Counted from the first letter of the stretch, positions 31,970 to 40,617 are shown. The stretch: DNA of 44,694 nucleotides from Nocardiopsis sp. CC223A (GCF_030766825.1 NZ_JASFDV010000061.1:1-44694), one strand, 5' to 3'. Numbers and translations: made by a program. The notes: generated by a model not told the origin, from the letters alone.

Positions 31970-33286
31970 TCAGCCGGTACCCAGCAGGCTCCGCACGGGC
32001 AGGCCGCGCAGGGAGGCGTCCAGGACCCGGGCGGTGTGCGCCACCGCCATCGGGGTGCCCGCCCGCTCCAGGGCGGAGGCGATCTGGAGCGAGCAGCCGG
32101 GGTTGCCCGACACCAGCAGCCGGGCACCGGTCGAGGCGGCGTCGGCGGCCTTGCGGTCGCCCAGCTCCCGGGCGGGTCCGGGGTTGAACAGGTTGTAGAC
32201 GCCCGCCGAGCCGCAGCAGATCTCCTTGTTCGGCAGGTCGGACACCGTGAGCTCCGGGATGCCCGCCAGCAGGGTGCGCGGCTGGCGGGTCACGCCCTGG
32301 CCGTGGGACAGGTGGCAGGCGTCGTGGTAGGCGGTGTGCAGCGGCAGCGGGTGGCGTTCGGCCACCGGGCCCAGGTCCACCAGGAACTCGGCGAGGTCCA
32401 CGACCCCGGCGGCGAACGCCCGGCCCCGCCGCACCAGGGCGTCGTCGGCCCCGGCCTCGGACAGCACCCGCTCGGCGTGGCGCATCCCCGAGCCGCAGCC
32501 CGCCGAGTTCACCACGATCCGCTCCACGTCGGCGCGCTCGAACGCGCCGATCAGCGCTTGGAGGAACCCCGCCGCCTCGGCGCCCCGCCCGGCGTGGCCC
32601 GAGAGCGCGCCGCAGCAGCCCTGGTCGCGGGGGACGACGACGTCACAGCCCTCCAGCGCCAGGATCCGCGCCGTCGCGGTGTTCACGTCGGGGAAGAACG
32701 CGTCCTGCACGCAGCCCAGCAGCATCCCCACCCGGGCGCGTGCCCGGCCCACCGCCGGGACCAGTTCGGGGACGGCGGGCGGTGGGGCCGACAGCGGCGG
32801 GGCGACGCGTTCCATGGTGGCCAGTGCGGGGGAGATCCTGTCCAGCAGCCCGGACCGGCGCACCAGCGCGGACGCCCCCGACGCCTGGTAGGCGCGCAGC
32901 GGTCCGCGCAGCAGGCGCAGCCGCCGCCGGTGCGGGAAGAGCGCGAACACCGCGCCGCGCAGCGCCCGTTCAGGCAGCGGCCGCCGGTGCTCCTGCTCCA
33001 CCCGGACCCGGGTGCGGTCGATGAGGGCGTCGTAGGCCACCCCCGAGGGGCAGGCGGTCACACAGGCCAGACAGCCCAGGCAGTTGTCGAAGTGGCCGAC
33101 GGCGGCCTCGGTCAGCACGTCGTCGTGGGTCTGCGCCATGAGGTGGATGCGCCCGCGCGGGGAGTCCATCTCCTGCCCCCACAGCACGTGGGTGGGGCAG
33201 GTGGGCAGGCAGAAGCCGCAATGGACGCAGTCGCCCAGCAGCTCCTCGAAGGGGCGGGGGGCAGTGGGGTCGGGCAGGTCGGTCAC
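31970..33286 (-). CDS. glcF: glycolate oxidase iron-sulfur subunit GlcF
   Basis: A 438-residue subunit with two [4Fe-4S] motifs: C20, C23, C26, C30 (CVHCGFCLPTCP) and C69, C72, C75, C79 (CLGCLACVTACP). Two CCG domains follow (CCGALSGHAGRG; DACHLSHGQGV; CCGSAGVYNLF). It carries electrons from the flavin subunits to the quinone pool at the membrane. The GTG at 33286 has a GGGAGG site and overlaps the glcE stop by four bases (GTGA). As the gene order is glcD-glcE-glcF, glycolate oxidase is the best assignment; a D-lactate dehydrogenase of the same architecture is possible. Confidence 0.88.
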   Translation of the reverse strand: MTDLPDPTAPRPFEELLGDCVHCGFCLPTCPTHVLWGQEMDSPRGRIHLMAQTHDDVLTEAAVGHFDNCLGCLACVTACPSGVAYDALIDRTRVRVEQEHRRPLPERALRGAVFALFPHRRRLRLLRGPLRAYQASGASALVRRSGLLDRISPALATMERVAPPLSAPPPAVPELVPAVGRARARVGMLLGCVQDAFFPDVNTATARILALEGCDVVVPRDQGCCGALSGHAGRGAEAAGFLQALIGAFERADVERIVVNSAGCGSGMRHAERVLSEAGADDALVRRGRAFAAGVVDLAEFLVDLGPVAERHPLPLHTAYHDACHLSHGQGVTRQPRTLLAGIPELTVSDLPNKEICCGSAGVYNLFNPGPARELGDRKAADAASTGARLLVSGNPGCSLQIASALERAGTPMAVAHTARVLDASLRGLPVRSLLGTG

Positions 33287-34533
33287 GGTCGTTCCTCCCG
33301 GGGGGTGTGCGGGGCGTCGGTCACGAAGCGCCCGGGCGCCATGCGGCGGTCGGGGTCCATGGCGTCCCTGACCGCGCGCATCACCGCGAGCCCGGGCACC
33401 TCGCCCCACAGGTCGATCCCCGCCGTGTGCAGGTGCTCCTCCGCGCGCACGACGGTCGCCGCCCAACCGGAGTGGGAGCGCAGCCCCTCCAGGAGCACGG
33501 TGACGGCGGACGCGCGGGCACCCGGCGGCACGGCGACGACCAGCGCCCCCGTCCGCGCCGACCCGGTGGTGCGCACGTCGGTGTCCACGGCCCCGCCCAG
33601 CTCGGCGGCCCGGGCCGCGGCCGCGGGCGCCTGCGCCGGGGGCACGGACAGCCGGACCAGGGTCCCCTCGGCGGGCAGCAGCCCCCAGCCCGGCGGCAGG
33701 GCGTCGCCCACGGTCACCTCCTCGGCGGGCAGGCCCCGGGCCAGCGCGGCGACCAGTTCGTCGGCGCGGGACCGAACCCCCTCGGGGGTGCCCTCCAACA
33801 CCACGCGCAGGCGCGACCCCCCCTCCACAGGCCAGTCGATCTCCACCGCGGCGGGTACGGCGTGGCTCGCCCGCAGCAGGGTGAGACGGCGCTCGGCGTG
33901 GGCGAGGGAGGGCAGCGGCAGTTCGATCAGCCGCAGGGCCGGGGGCAGGGGGTGGAGGCGGAAGGCCGCGGAGGCGATGACGCCGAGGGTGCCGTACCCG
34001 CCGACGTGCAGCTTGGCGAGGTCGTAGCCGGCGACGTTCTTGACCACCCGGCCGCCGCTGCGCGCCACCACCCCGTCCGGGCGCACCACCGTCATGCCGA
34101 TGACCAGGCTCCGCAGCGCGCCGGTGAGCAGCCGTCGCGGCCCCGACAGGCCGGTGGCCAGCAGGCCGCCCACGGTCCCCCCGGCGCGGACCGGGTCGAC
34201 CGACAGGCGCTGGCCCGCCTTCGCGAGCACCGCCGCCAGTTCGGCCACCGGGGTGCCCGCGCCGACCTCCGCCACCAGGTCGCCCGGGTCGTGGTCGATC
34301 CGGTTCAGGGCGCCGGTGTCCACCAGCAGGTCCACGGAGGTCGGCCGGCCGCCCCAGTCCAGGGCGGTGCCGCCGCCGCGGGCGGCCACCGACCACCCGT
34401 TCCGGGTCGCCTCGGCCAGCAGCCCGGCCAGTTCGTCCACGTCCCGCGGGCGCGCTGCGTGCGCCGGGACGACACCGCACACGGCGTCGCCCGGTCCGCC
34501 CGCGCGGACGCCCTCGATCCCCTGCCGCGTCAC
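33283..34533 (-). CDS. glcE: glycolate oxidase FAD-binding subunit GlcE
   Basis: A 416-residue FAD-binding PCMH-type protein shorter than GlcD. FAD-domain features: VAARGGGTALDWGG, GAGTPVAELAAVLAKAGQ, AGGTVGGLLATGLSGPRR and VKNVAGYDLAKLHVGGYGTLG. The C-terminal RDAMDPDRRMAPGRF is the usual FAD-linked oxidase end. The GTG at 34533 follows GAAGGG and lies 14 bases after glcD. It forms the glycolate oxidase complex with GlcD and GlcF. Confidence 0.88.
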   Translation of the reverse strand: MTRQGIEGVRAGGPGDAVCGVVPAHAARPRDVDELAGLLAEATRNGWSVAARGGGTALDWGGRPTSVDLLVDTGALNRIDHDPGDLVAEVGAGTPVAELAAVLAKAGQRLSVDPVRAGGTVGGLLATGLSGPRRLLTGALRSLVIGMTVVRPDGVVARSGGRVVKNVAGYDLAKLHVGGYGTLGVIASAAFRLHPLPPALRLIELPLPSLAHAERRLTLLRASHAVPAAVEIDWPVEGGSRLRVVLEGTPEGVRSRADELVAALARGLPAEEVTVGDALPPGWGLLPAEGTLVRLSVPPAQAPAAAARAAELGGAVDTDVRTTGSARTGALVVAVPPGARASAVTVLLEGLRSHSGWAATVVRAEEHLHTAGIDLWGEVPGLAVMRAVRDAMDPDRRMAPGRFVTDAPHTPREERP

Positions 34534-34547
34534 ACCGGTCCCTTCGC

Positions 34548-36032
34548 TCAGAACTGCTCGGCCCGACCCGACTCCACCAGCGGGTGCACACCCGTGCGCA
34601 CGCCCGGCCTCTCCCCGCACAGGCGCGGGGTGGGCAGCAGCTTGTACGGGTTGGCGATCCCCTCCGGGTCCAGGGCGCCCCGGAACAGGTCGAAGGTCGC
34701 CAGGTCGTCGGGGGAGTACATGCGCGGCATCTTGCACGCCTTGTCCACGCCCACCCCGTGCTCGCCGGTGATGGACCCGCCGTGCTCCACGCACAGATCG
34801 AGGATGGCCCCCGACACCTCCTCGGCGCGCTCGGCCGCGCCGGGTTCGGCGTCGTCGAACAGCACCAGCGGGTGCAGGTTGCCGTCCCCGGCGTGGAACA
34901 CGTTGGCGACCCGGATGCCGCTCTGCGCCGACAGCTCGGTGATGCGGCGTAGGACCTCGGACAGGGCGGTGCGGGGCACCACCCCGTCCTGGACGATGTA
35001 GGCGGGGCTGATCCGGCCCACGGCGGCGAACGCCGACTTGCGGCCCTTCCAGATCCGGGCCCGCTCGTCGGCGTCGGCGGCGGTGCGGGTCTCGAACGAC
35101 CCCGCGGCCGCGCACAGCCGGGTCACCTCGGCGAGCTGGGCCCGGACCTCGACGGCCGGGCCGTCCAGCTCCACGATGAGCACCGCCGCGGCGCCCGCCG
35201 GGTAGTCGCAGGCCACCGCGGCCTCGGCGGCCTCGATGGCCAGGGCGTCCATCATCTCGATCGCCGAGGGCAGCACCCCGGCGGCGATGATGTCGCCGAC
35301 CGCGCGCCCGCCCGCGTCCATGGAGGTGAACGCCGCCAGCAGGGTGACGGTCCGCTCCGGCAGCCGGGTCAGGCCCACGGTGATCCGGGTGGTGACGCCC
35401 AGGGTGCCCTCGGAGCCGGTGAACGCGCCGATGAGGTCGTGGCCGGGTGCGTCCGGGGCCTTGCCGCCCAGGCGGACCAGGGCGCCGTCGGGGGTGACCA
35501 CGTCCAGTCCGCGCACGTGGTCGACGGTGAACCCGTACTTGAGGCAGTGCGCGCCCCCGGAGTTCTCGGCGACGTTGCCGCCCACCGAGCACACCTGCTG
35601 GCTGGAGGGGTCGGGTGCGTAGTAGTAGCCGTGCGGGGCGGCGGCCCGGCTGACGTCGAGGTTGGCCACCCCGGGTTCGACGACGGCGCACTCGTTGGCG
35701 GGGTCGATCTCGATGATGCGGCGCATGCGGGAGGTGGACAGCAGTACGCCCTCGGGGTGGGGGAGCGCGCCCCCGGACAGGCCGGTGCCCGCCCCGCGGG
35801 GGACGAACGGGACCCCGGTCCCGGCGCACAGCCCCACCACGGCGGCGACCTGCTCGGCGGTGGTGGGCAGCACCACCACTCCGGGGATCTCGCGGTGGTG
35901 GGTGATGCCGTCGCTGTCGTAGACGCGGCGCCGGGAGGTGTCGGTCAGCACGCCGTCCCCGCCGCAGATCGCTCGCAGGCGGGGGACGAGCGCGGCCACG
36001 GCGGCCGGGATCGGGTGGGCGGTGTCGGGCAT
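34548..36032 (-). CDS. glcD: glycolate oxidase catalytic FAD subunit GlcD
   Basis: A 494-residue FAD-linked oxidase that oxidises glycolate (or another 2-hydroxy acid) to glyoxylate. FAD-binding PCMH motifs (VPRGAGTGLSGGALP; CSVGGNVAENSGGAHCLKYG; TGSEGTLGVTTRI) are followed by the catalytic-domain signature HAGDGNLHPLV and GEHGVGVDK. The ATG at 36032 has a GGGAGG site; a longer frame upstream has no support. It is the first gene of glcDEF and has a good promoter at 36096-36124. Confidence 0.9.
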   Translation of the reverse strand: MPDTAHPIPAAVAALVPRLRAICGGDGVLTDTSRRRVYDSDGITHHREIPGVVVLPTTAEQVAAVVGLCAGTGVPFVPRGAGTGLSGGALPHPEGVLLSTSRMRRIIEIDPANECAVVEPGVANLDVSRAAAPHGYYYAPDPSSQQVCSVGGNVAENSGGAHCLKYGFTVDHVRGLDVVTPDGALVRLGGKAPDAPGHDLIGAFTGSEGTLGVTTRITVGLTRLPERTVTLLAAFTSMDAGGRAVGDIIAAGVLPSAIEMMDALAIEAAEAAVACDYPAGAAAVLIVELDGPAVEVRAQLAEVTRLCAAAGSFETRTAADADERARIWKGRKSAFAAVGRISPAYIVQDGVVPRTALSEVLRRITELSAQSGIRVANVFHAGDGNLHPLVLFDDAEPGAAERAEEVSGAILDLCVEHGGSITGEHGVGVDKACKMPRMYSPDDLATFDLFRGALDPEGIANPYKLLPTPRLCGERPGVRTGVHPLVESGRAEQF

Positions 36033-36095
36033 GGCGCCTCCCGGGCCGTCGGCTCGGGTGCGGTCGGACCTCTGTGTGGACGGCCCCGTGATGGA

Positions 36096-36124
36096 AAAGT
36101 ACGGCCGTGTGGCCCATGACACAA
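36096..36124 (-). promoter_or_regulatory. glcDEF promoter
   Basis: On the minus strand TTGTGT (36119-36124) and TACTTT (36096-36101) are 17 bases apart; the predicted start gives a leader of about 55 bases before glcD. Confidence 0.55.
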
Positions 36125-36161
36125 GAGGGCGTGCGGAATGTGCGGTTCGGAGGAACGGAGG

Positions 36162-36193
36162 AGGGGCGGTGATCCGTGTGGATCACCGCCCCT
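36162..36193 (-). terminator. terminator after the aceB repeat array
   Basis: AGGGGCGGTGATCC pairs perfectly with GGATCACCGCCCCT around a GTGT loop (14-bp stem). It lies downstream of the three aceB tail copies and upstream of the glcD promoter, so aceB and glcDEF are separate units even though co-oriented. Confidence 0.85.
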
Positions 36194-36228
36194 GGAACAA
36201 CCGGGGTGCCCGTTCGGCCGGGCGTGGC

Positions 36229-36738
36229 CGCCGGGTGTTCTTCCGTGCGGTGGCCGACCGGGATCGATCCGTGTGGCCGTCCGGGTCGCGGGTGGCGTGC
36301 TGTGAAGGCGTCGCCGTGTACGCGACCCGGGGGCCGGGTGCGTCCTACGGCATGCGCTCGTAGGCGGGCAGGGTCAGGAAGTCGACGTACTCGTCGGCTG
36401 CCGGGTGTTCTTCCGTGTGGTGGCCGACCGGGGCCGATCCGTGTGGTCGTCCGGGTCGCGGGTGGCGTGCTGTGAAGGCGTCGCCGTGTACGCGACCCGG
36501 GGGCCGGGTGCGTCCTACGGCATGCGCTCGTAGGCGGGCAGGGTCGGGAGGTCGACGTACTCGTCGGCTGCCGGGTGTTCTTCCGTGTGGTGGCCGACCG
36601 GGGCCGATCCGTGTGGTCGTCCGGGTCGCGGGTGGCGTGCTGTGAAGGCGTCGCCGTGTACGCGACCCGGGGGCCGGGTGCGTCCTACGGCATGCGCTCG
36701 TAGGCGGGCAGGGTCAGGAAGTCGACGTACTCGTCGGC
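36229..36738 (-). repeat. 170-bp tandem repeat copying the 3' end of aceB, three copies
   Basis: Copies are 36569-36738 (the real gene end), 36399-36568 and 36229-36398. On the minus strand each starts with the last 17 codons of aceB (ADEYVDFLTLPAYERMP), the TAG stop, then 116 bases of downstream DNA containing the hairpin ACCCGG-GGG-CCGGGT (36325-36339, 36495-36509, 36665-36679). Copy 2 differs from the gene copy at two bases, both changing amino acids (DFLT to DLPT). Copy 3 has about five more differences, all but one near its distal end. The unit is not a multiple of three. Copies 2 and 3 lack start signals. Confidence 0.95.
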
Positions 36739-38289
36739 CAGCGCGACCTCGGAGAACAGTTCCTTGGCCTGCTTGTACAGGTCCTCGTCGAAGGCCGCGC
36801 CCAGGGACTCGCGGATGGTCGCCAGCTCCTCGTCGATGATCCGGGTGACCAGCTCGGCGGTGACCTCGGGGCCGTCGTCGAGGGTGACGCCGTTGTGCAG
36901 CCACTGCCAGATCTGGGAGCGGGAGATCTCGGCGGTGGCGGCGTCCTCCATGAGGTTGTGGATCGCCACCGCGCCGTTGCCGCCCATCCAGGCCGCCAGG
37001 TACTGCAACGCGACGTTGATGTTGCCGCGCAGGCCCGCCTGCGTGACGCCGCCCGGGGTCCGGTCCACGGCCAACAGGTCGGCCGCGGTCACCTCGACCT
37101 CGGGGCGCTGCTTGTCGATCTGGTTGGGCCGCTCGCCCAGGACGCCGTCGAAGATCTCCATGGCGATCGGCACCAGGTCGGGGTGGGCGACCCAGGAGCC
37201 GTCGAAGCCGTCGCCGGACTCACGGGACTTGTCGTCGCGGACCTTGGCGAAGGCGACCTTGTTGACCTCTTCGTCCTTGCGGGACGGGATGAACGCGGCC
37301 ATGCCGCCGATGGCGTGGGCACCGCGCTTGTGGCAGGTCTTGACCAGCAGCTCGGTGTAGGCGCGCATCATCGGGGCGGTCATGGTGACGGCGTTGCGCT
37401 CGGGCAGCACGAACTTGCTGCCGCGGGTGCGGTGCGTCTTGATGAGGCTGAAGAGGTAGTCCCAGCGGCCCGCGTTCAGGCCCGCGGAGTGCTCGCGCAG
37501 CTCGTAGAGGATCTCCTCCATCTCGAACGCGGCCGGGATGGTCTCGATCAGGCAGGTGGCGCGGATGGTGCCGCGGGGGATGCCCACGCGCTCCTGGGCC
37601 AGGACGAAGATGTCGTTCCACAGGCGCGCCTCAAGGTGGCTCTGCATCTTGGGCAGGTAGAAGTACGGGCCCTTGCCCTTGTCCAGCTGGCGCTGCGCAC
37701 AGTGGAGGAAGTAGAGGGCGAAGTCGACGATGCCGCCGCTGACGCGCTGTCCGTCGACGAGGATGTGCTTCTCGTCCAGGTGCCAGCCGCGCGGGCGGAC
37801 CACGATGGTGGCCAGCTCCTCGTCGGCCTTCAGGGTGTAGGTCTTGCCCTGGGGGGAGGTGAAGTCGATGGTGCGGTCCAGGGCGTCGCGCAGGTTGAGC
37901 TGCCCCTGGATCATGTTCTCCCACAGCGGGGTGTTGGCGTCCTCGAAGTCGGCCAGCCACACCTTGGCGCCGGAGTTGAGCGCGTTGATGGTCATCTTGC
38001 GGTCGGTCGGGCCGGTGATCTCGACGCGGCGGTCGGTGATGCCGGGGGCGGGCGGGGCGACCCGCCAGGAGTCGTCCTCGCGGATGTGCTTCGTCTCGGG
38101 GAGGAAGTCGAGGTCGGTGCCGGAGGCGACCTGCTCCTCACGGACCTTGCGCGCGGCCAGGAGCTCCCGGCGGCGCTCCTCGAAGGCGCGGTGCAGCTCG
38201 GCGACGAGGGCGAGCGCCTCGTCGGTGAGGATCTCGTCGAACCGGTCGTTGAGGGGGCCGGTGATCTCGACCCCGTGGGTGGCGCCCAT
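36685..38289 (-). CDS. aceB: malate synthase A
   Basis: A 534-residue enzyme condensing glyoxylate with acetyl-CoA to give malate (glyoxylate shunt). Isoform A is indicated by the length and by VRPRGWHLDEKH, ETIPAAFEMEEIL, GRWDYLFSLIK and FDGSWVAHPDLVPIA. The ATG at 38289 has AAGG about eight bases upstream; the longer upstream frame is not coding. With glcDEF next door, glycolate can be oxidised to glyoxylate and fixed into malate. The 3' end of the gene is tandemly triplicated. No isocitrate lyase gene is in the window. Confidence 0.95.
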   Translation of the reverse strand: MGATHGVEITGPLNDRFDEILTDEALALVAELHRAFEERRRELLAARKVREEQVASGTDLDFLPETKHIREDDSWRVAPPAPGITDRRVEITGPTDRKMTINALNSGAKVWLADFEDANTPLWENMIQGQLNLRDALDRTIDFTSPQGKTYTLKADEELATIVVRPRGWHLDEKHILVDGQRVSGGIVDFALYFLHCAQRQLDKGKGPYFYLPKMQSHLEARLWNDIFVLAQERVGIPRGTIRATCLIETIPAAFEMEEILYELREHSAGLNAGRWDYLFSLIKTHRTRGSKFVLPERNAVTMTAPMMRAYTELLVKTCHKRGAHAIGGMAAFIPSRKDEEVNKVAFAKVRDDKSRESGDGFDGSWVAHPDLVPIAMEIFDGVLGERPNQIDKQRPEVEVTAADLLAVDRTPGGVTQAGLRGNINVALQYLAAWMGGNGAVAIHNLMEDAATAEISRSQIWQWLHNGVTLDDGPEVTAELVTRIIDEELATIRESLGAAFDEDLYKQAKELFSEVALADEYVDFLTLPAYERMP

Positions 38290-38310
38290 GGCATACCTTC
38301 CGCAATACGA

Positions 38311-38415
38311 AACAAGCTTCTGGGATGTGGAAAACGCTACCGTTGCTGGTGAGGCGTGGTCAACGCAGCCCCCACCCTGCATGACTTCGAAGTTTCGCAC
38401 AGCGTGAAGCTTGTT
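38311..38415 (-). promoter_or_regulatory. aceB promoter flanked by inverted copies of a 10-mer
   Basis: On the minus strand TTGACC (38358-38363) and TAGCGT (38334-38339) are 18 bases apart. AACAAGCTTC at 38311-38320 and its exact reverse complement GAAGCTTGTT at 38406-38415 flank this promoter, one near +10, the other about 80 bases upstream of the start point. In such GC-rich DNA two AT-rich inverted copies suggest a repressor that loops the promoter. The regulator is not identified. Confidence 0.5.
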
Positions 38416-38492
38416 GAAAATTCTCAGATAACTTCCGCGGTTCTTGTGTTCGAGCTGGCCGGAGGGTGTTTGAAAGCGCTGTGGCGGCGGGG

Positions 38493-38520
38493 TGTCTTCC
38501 GCCACGTGTCCTGCGATAAT
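38493..38520 (+). promoter_or_regulatory. hflX promoter
   Basis: GATAAT at 38515-38520, preceded by TGC, is the best -10 in the region, with TGTCTT 16 bases upstream as a weak -35. It gives a leader of about 100 bases. The rest of the 336-base gap between aceB and hflX holds the aceB promoter and no gene. Confidence 0.5.
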
Positions 38521-38625
38521 TCAGGTGCCCCGACGGGAAGCGCGTGTCACCATCGACGGGGCGGTCCGCACGGCGCGGACCGGGAAGAATCACCCCGGTG
38601 ACCGCGTTGACCCACCTGGAGGGAT

Positions 38626-40161
38626 ATGAGTACTGCTGAAACCCGTGGAAGCACCCGCGAGGCCTTCGAGGCCGCCGACGAGGAGAGGCTCCACGACACG
38701 TTCGCCACCGAGGACGGGACCGACACCGGTGAGGGGTCCCGTCGCGACACCGGCGGCGACCGTCACATGAACGGGGACGTCCCCGACCAGGGCGAGATGG
38801 AACTCGCGGACCGGCACGCACTGCGCCGCGTCCAGGGACTGTCCACCGAACTCACCGACATCACCGAGGTCGAGTACCGGTCGCTGCGGCTGGAGCGCGT
38901 CGTCCTGATCGGCGTGTGGACCAGCGGCACCCAGGCCGACGCCGACAACTCGCTGGTCGAACTGGCCGCGCTGTCGGAGACCGCCGGGGCCATGGTCCTG
39001 GAGGGCCTCACCCAGCGCCGCTCCAAGCCCGACCCCGCCACCTACGTCGGCAAGGGCAAGGCCGCCGAACTGCGCGACATCGTCGAGTCCACCGGGGCCG
39101 ACACCGTCATCTGCGACGGTGAGCTCACCCCCGGCCAGCTGCGTCAGCTGGAGGACGTCGTCAAGGTCAAGGTCGTCGACCGCACCGCGCTCATCCTGGA
39201 CATCTTCGCCCAGCACGCGCGCAGCAGCGAGGGCAAGGCCCAGGTCGAACTGGCCCAGCTCAACTACCTGCTCCCGCGCCTGCGCGGCTGGGGCGACAGC
39301 CTGTCCCGACAGGCCGGCGGCTCCGGTGGCGGCGGCGCCGGCGGCGGCGTGGGCCTGCGCGGTCCCGGTGAGACCAAGATCGAGACCGATCGGCGGCGCA
39401 TCAACGACAAGATGGCCAAGCTGCGCAGGCAGCTCGCCCACATGCGCATCGCCCGCGACGTCAAGCGCGACGTCCGCCGCACCCGCCAGGTGCCCTCGGT
39501 GGCCATCGCCGGGTACACCAACGCCGGTAAGTCCAGCCTGCTCAACCGGCTGACCGGCGCCGGAGTCCTGGTGGAGAACGCCCTGTTCGCCACCCTGGAC
39601 CCCACGGTCCGCCAGGCGCGCACGCCCGACGGCCGGGCGTTCACGCTCAGCGACACCGTCGGGTTCGTCCGGCACCTGCCGCACCAGCTGGTGGAGGCGT
39701 TCCGGTCCACCCTGGAGGAGGTCGCCGACGCCGACCTCATCCTGCACGTGATCGACGGGTCGCACCCCGACCCGGAGAGCCAGATCACCGCGGTGCGCGA
39801 GGTGTTCGCCGACATCGACGCCACCGACGTGCCCGAGCTGATCGTGGTCAACAAGGTCGACGCGGCCGACCCGGACGTGCTCAAGGTGCTGCGCACACGC
39901 CACCCCGGCATGGTCGAGGTCTCCGCCCGGACCGGGGAGGGCGTGGCCGCGCTGGTCACCGCACTGGCCGAGGCACTGCCCGAGCTCGCGCACGAGGTGC
40001 GCGTCCGGGTGCCCTACTCGCGCGGCGACCTGGTCGCCAAGGTGCACGAGGAGGGGCGTGTCCTCGCCGAGGAGCACACCGAGACGGGCACCGAGCTGCA
40101 CGCCTTCGTCTCGCAGATCCTGGCGGGCAGGCTGGAGGAGTTCGCCCTCAGCACCGCCTGA
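38626..40161 (+). CDS. hflX: ribosome-associated GTPase HflX
   Basis: A 511-residue GTPase that splits stalled or hibernating 70S ribosomes. After an acidic, poorly conserved N-terminus of about 70 residues come the HflX N domain (VVLIGVWTSG; DPATYVGKGKAAEL; DRTALILDIFAQHA), a Gly-rich loop before LRGPGETKIETDRR, and the G domain: G1 GYTNAGKS (296-303), G3 DTVGF, G4 NKVD. The ATG has a GGAGGGAT ribosome site. Its place after miaA-dapF is standard for actinomycetes, although here glcDEF-aceB is inserted between. Confidence 0.95.
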   Translation: MSTAETRGSTREAFEAADEERLHDTFATEDGTDTGEGSRRDTGGDRHMNGDVPDQGEMELADRHALRRVQGLSTELTDITEVEYRSLRLERVVLIGVWTSGTQADADNSLVELAALSETAGAMVLEGLTQRRSKPDPATYVGKGKAAELRDIVESTGADTVICDGELTPGQLRQLEDVVKVKVVDRTALILDIFAQHARSSEGKAQVELAQLNYLLPRLRGWGDSLSRQAGGSGGGGAGGGVGLRGPGETKIETDRRRINDKMAKLRRQLAHMRIARDVKRDVRRTRQVPSVAIAGYTNAGKSSLLNRLTGAGVLVENALFATLDPTVRQARTPDGRAFTLSDTVGFVRHLPHQLVEAFRSTLEEVADADLILHVIDGSHPDPESQITAVREVFADIDATDVPELIVVNKVDAADPDVLKVLRTRHPGMVEVSARTGEGVAALVTALAEALPELAHEVRVRVPYSRGDLVAKVHEEGRVLAEEHTETGTELHAFVSQILAGRLEEFALSTA

Positions 40162-40182
40162 TCGGCACCTGCCGATCCGCAC

Positions 40183-40222
40183 CCGAACGGGCCCGACCGC
40201 CGACGCGGCCGGGCCCGTTCGG
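40183..40222 (+). terminator. hflX terminator
   Basis: CCGAACGGGCCCG (40183-40195) pairs perfectly with CGGGCCCGTTCGG (40210-40222) over a 14-base loop, 21 bases after the stop. Confidence 0.8.
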
Positions 40223-40335
40223 CGTGCGGGGGCGGGGCCGGCGACGGGCTCTCATGTTCGCGGTCGGGGTGGACGCGCCCGTCGGGTATCGGATGCCAGC
40301 AGGTCACCAGGGGTGGGAATGGGGTTCGTCACGTC

Positions 40336-40373
40336 GACCTCTCGCGAGGTCTGCGGTGGAATGCTCGCATTCC
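40336..40373. promoter_or_regulatory. two adjacent palindromes upstream of the small ORF/amidohydrolase pair
   Basis: GACCTC-TCGC-GAGGTC (40336-40351) and GGAATGC-TC-GCATTCC (40358-40373) stand six bases apart, about 33 bases before the small ORF. They are different in sequence, so either two operators or leader hairpins. The stretch 40223-40335 upstream has nothing I recognise. Confidence 0.4.
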
Positions 40374-40405
40374 TCCCTGTGGAGAGGTGTACACGGAGTC
40401 CGAGA

Positions 40406-40615
40406 ATGGACTACGGTTTTGGAGCACCGGCCGCCGCCCCATCGACCGGCGGACACGGCGCGCCCGGCGCGCCGGGATCCCCGGCCCGCGCGGCGGTGCC
40501 CCCGGCCGCCCCTGTCGGCCCTGTCGGATCGTTCCAGATACGAGGTCGCCATGTCCGCCCGTTCCCTGCACGACCCCTCCCTCCCCTCCACGCGGCGGAA
40601 CTGACCGGCGGCTGA
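40406..40615 (+). CDS. small Pro/Ala/Gly-rich protein coupled to the amidohydrolase
   Basis: A 69-residue frame (MDYGFGAPAAAPSTGGHGA ... HAAELTGG) with GGAG seven bases before the ATG. Its TGA ends two bases before the ATG of the amidohydrolase, which itself has no ribosome site, so translation of the small frame would explain how the enzyme is started. Third-position G/C is about 72 percent, lower than in the neighbouring genes, so it may be a leader peptide and not a conserved protein. No domain or signal peptide is visible; I do not recognise it. Confidence 0.4.
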   Translation: MDYGFGAPAAAPSTGGHGAPGAPGSPARAAVPPAAPVGPVGSFQIRGRHVRPFPARPLPPLHAAELTGG

Positions 40616-40617
40616 CC

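Noticed and set aside
36176..36645. Plus-strand frames in the aceB repeat array encoding a repeated Arg/Pro-rich peptide.
   Set aside because: They only reflect the repeated DNA read backwards; no start signals and no coding bias independent of the repeat.
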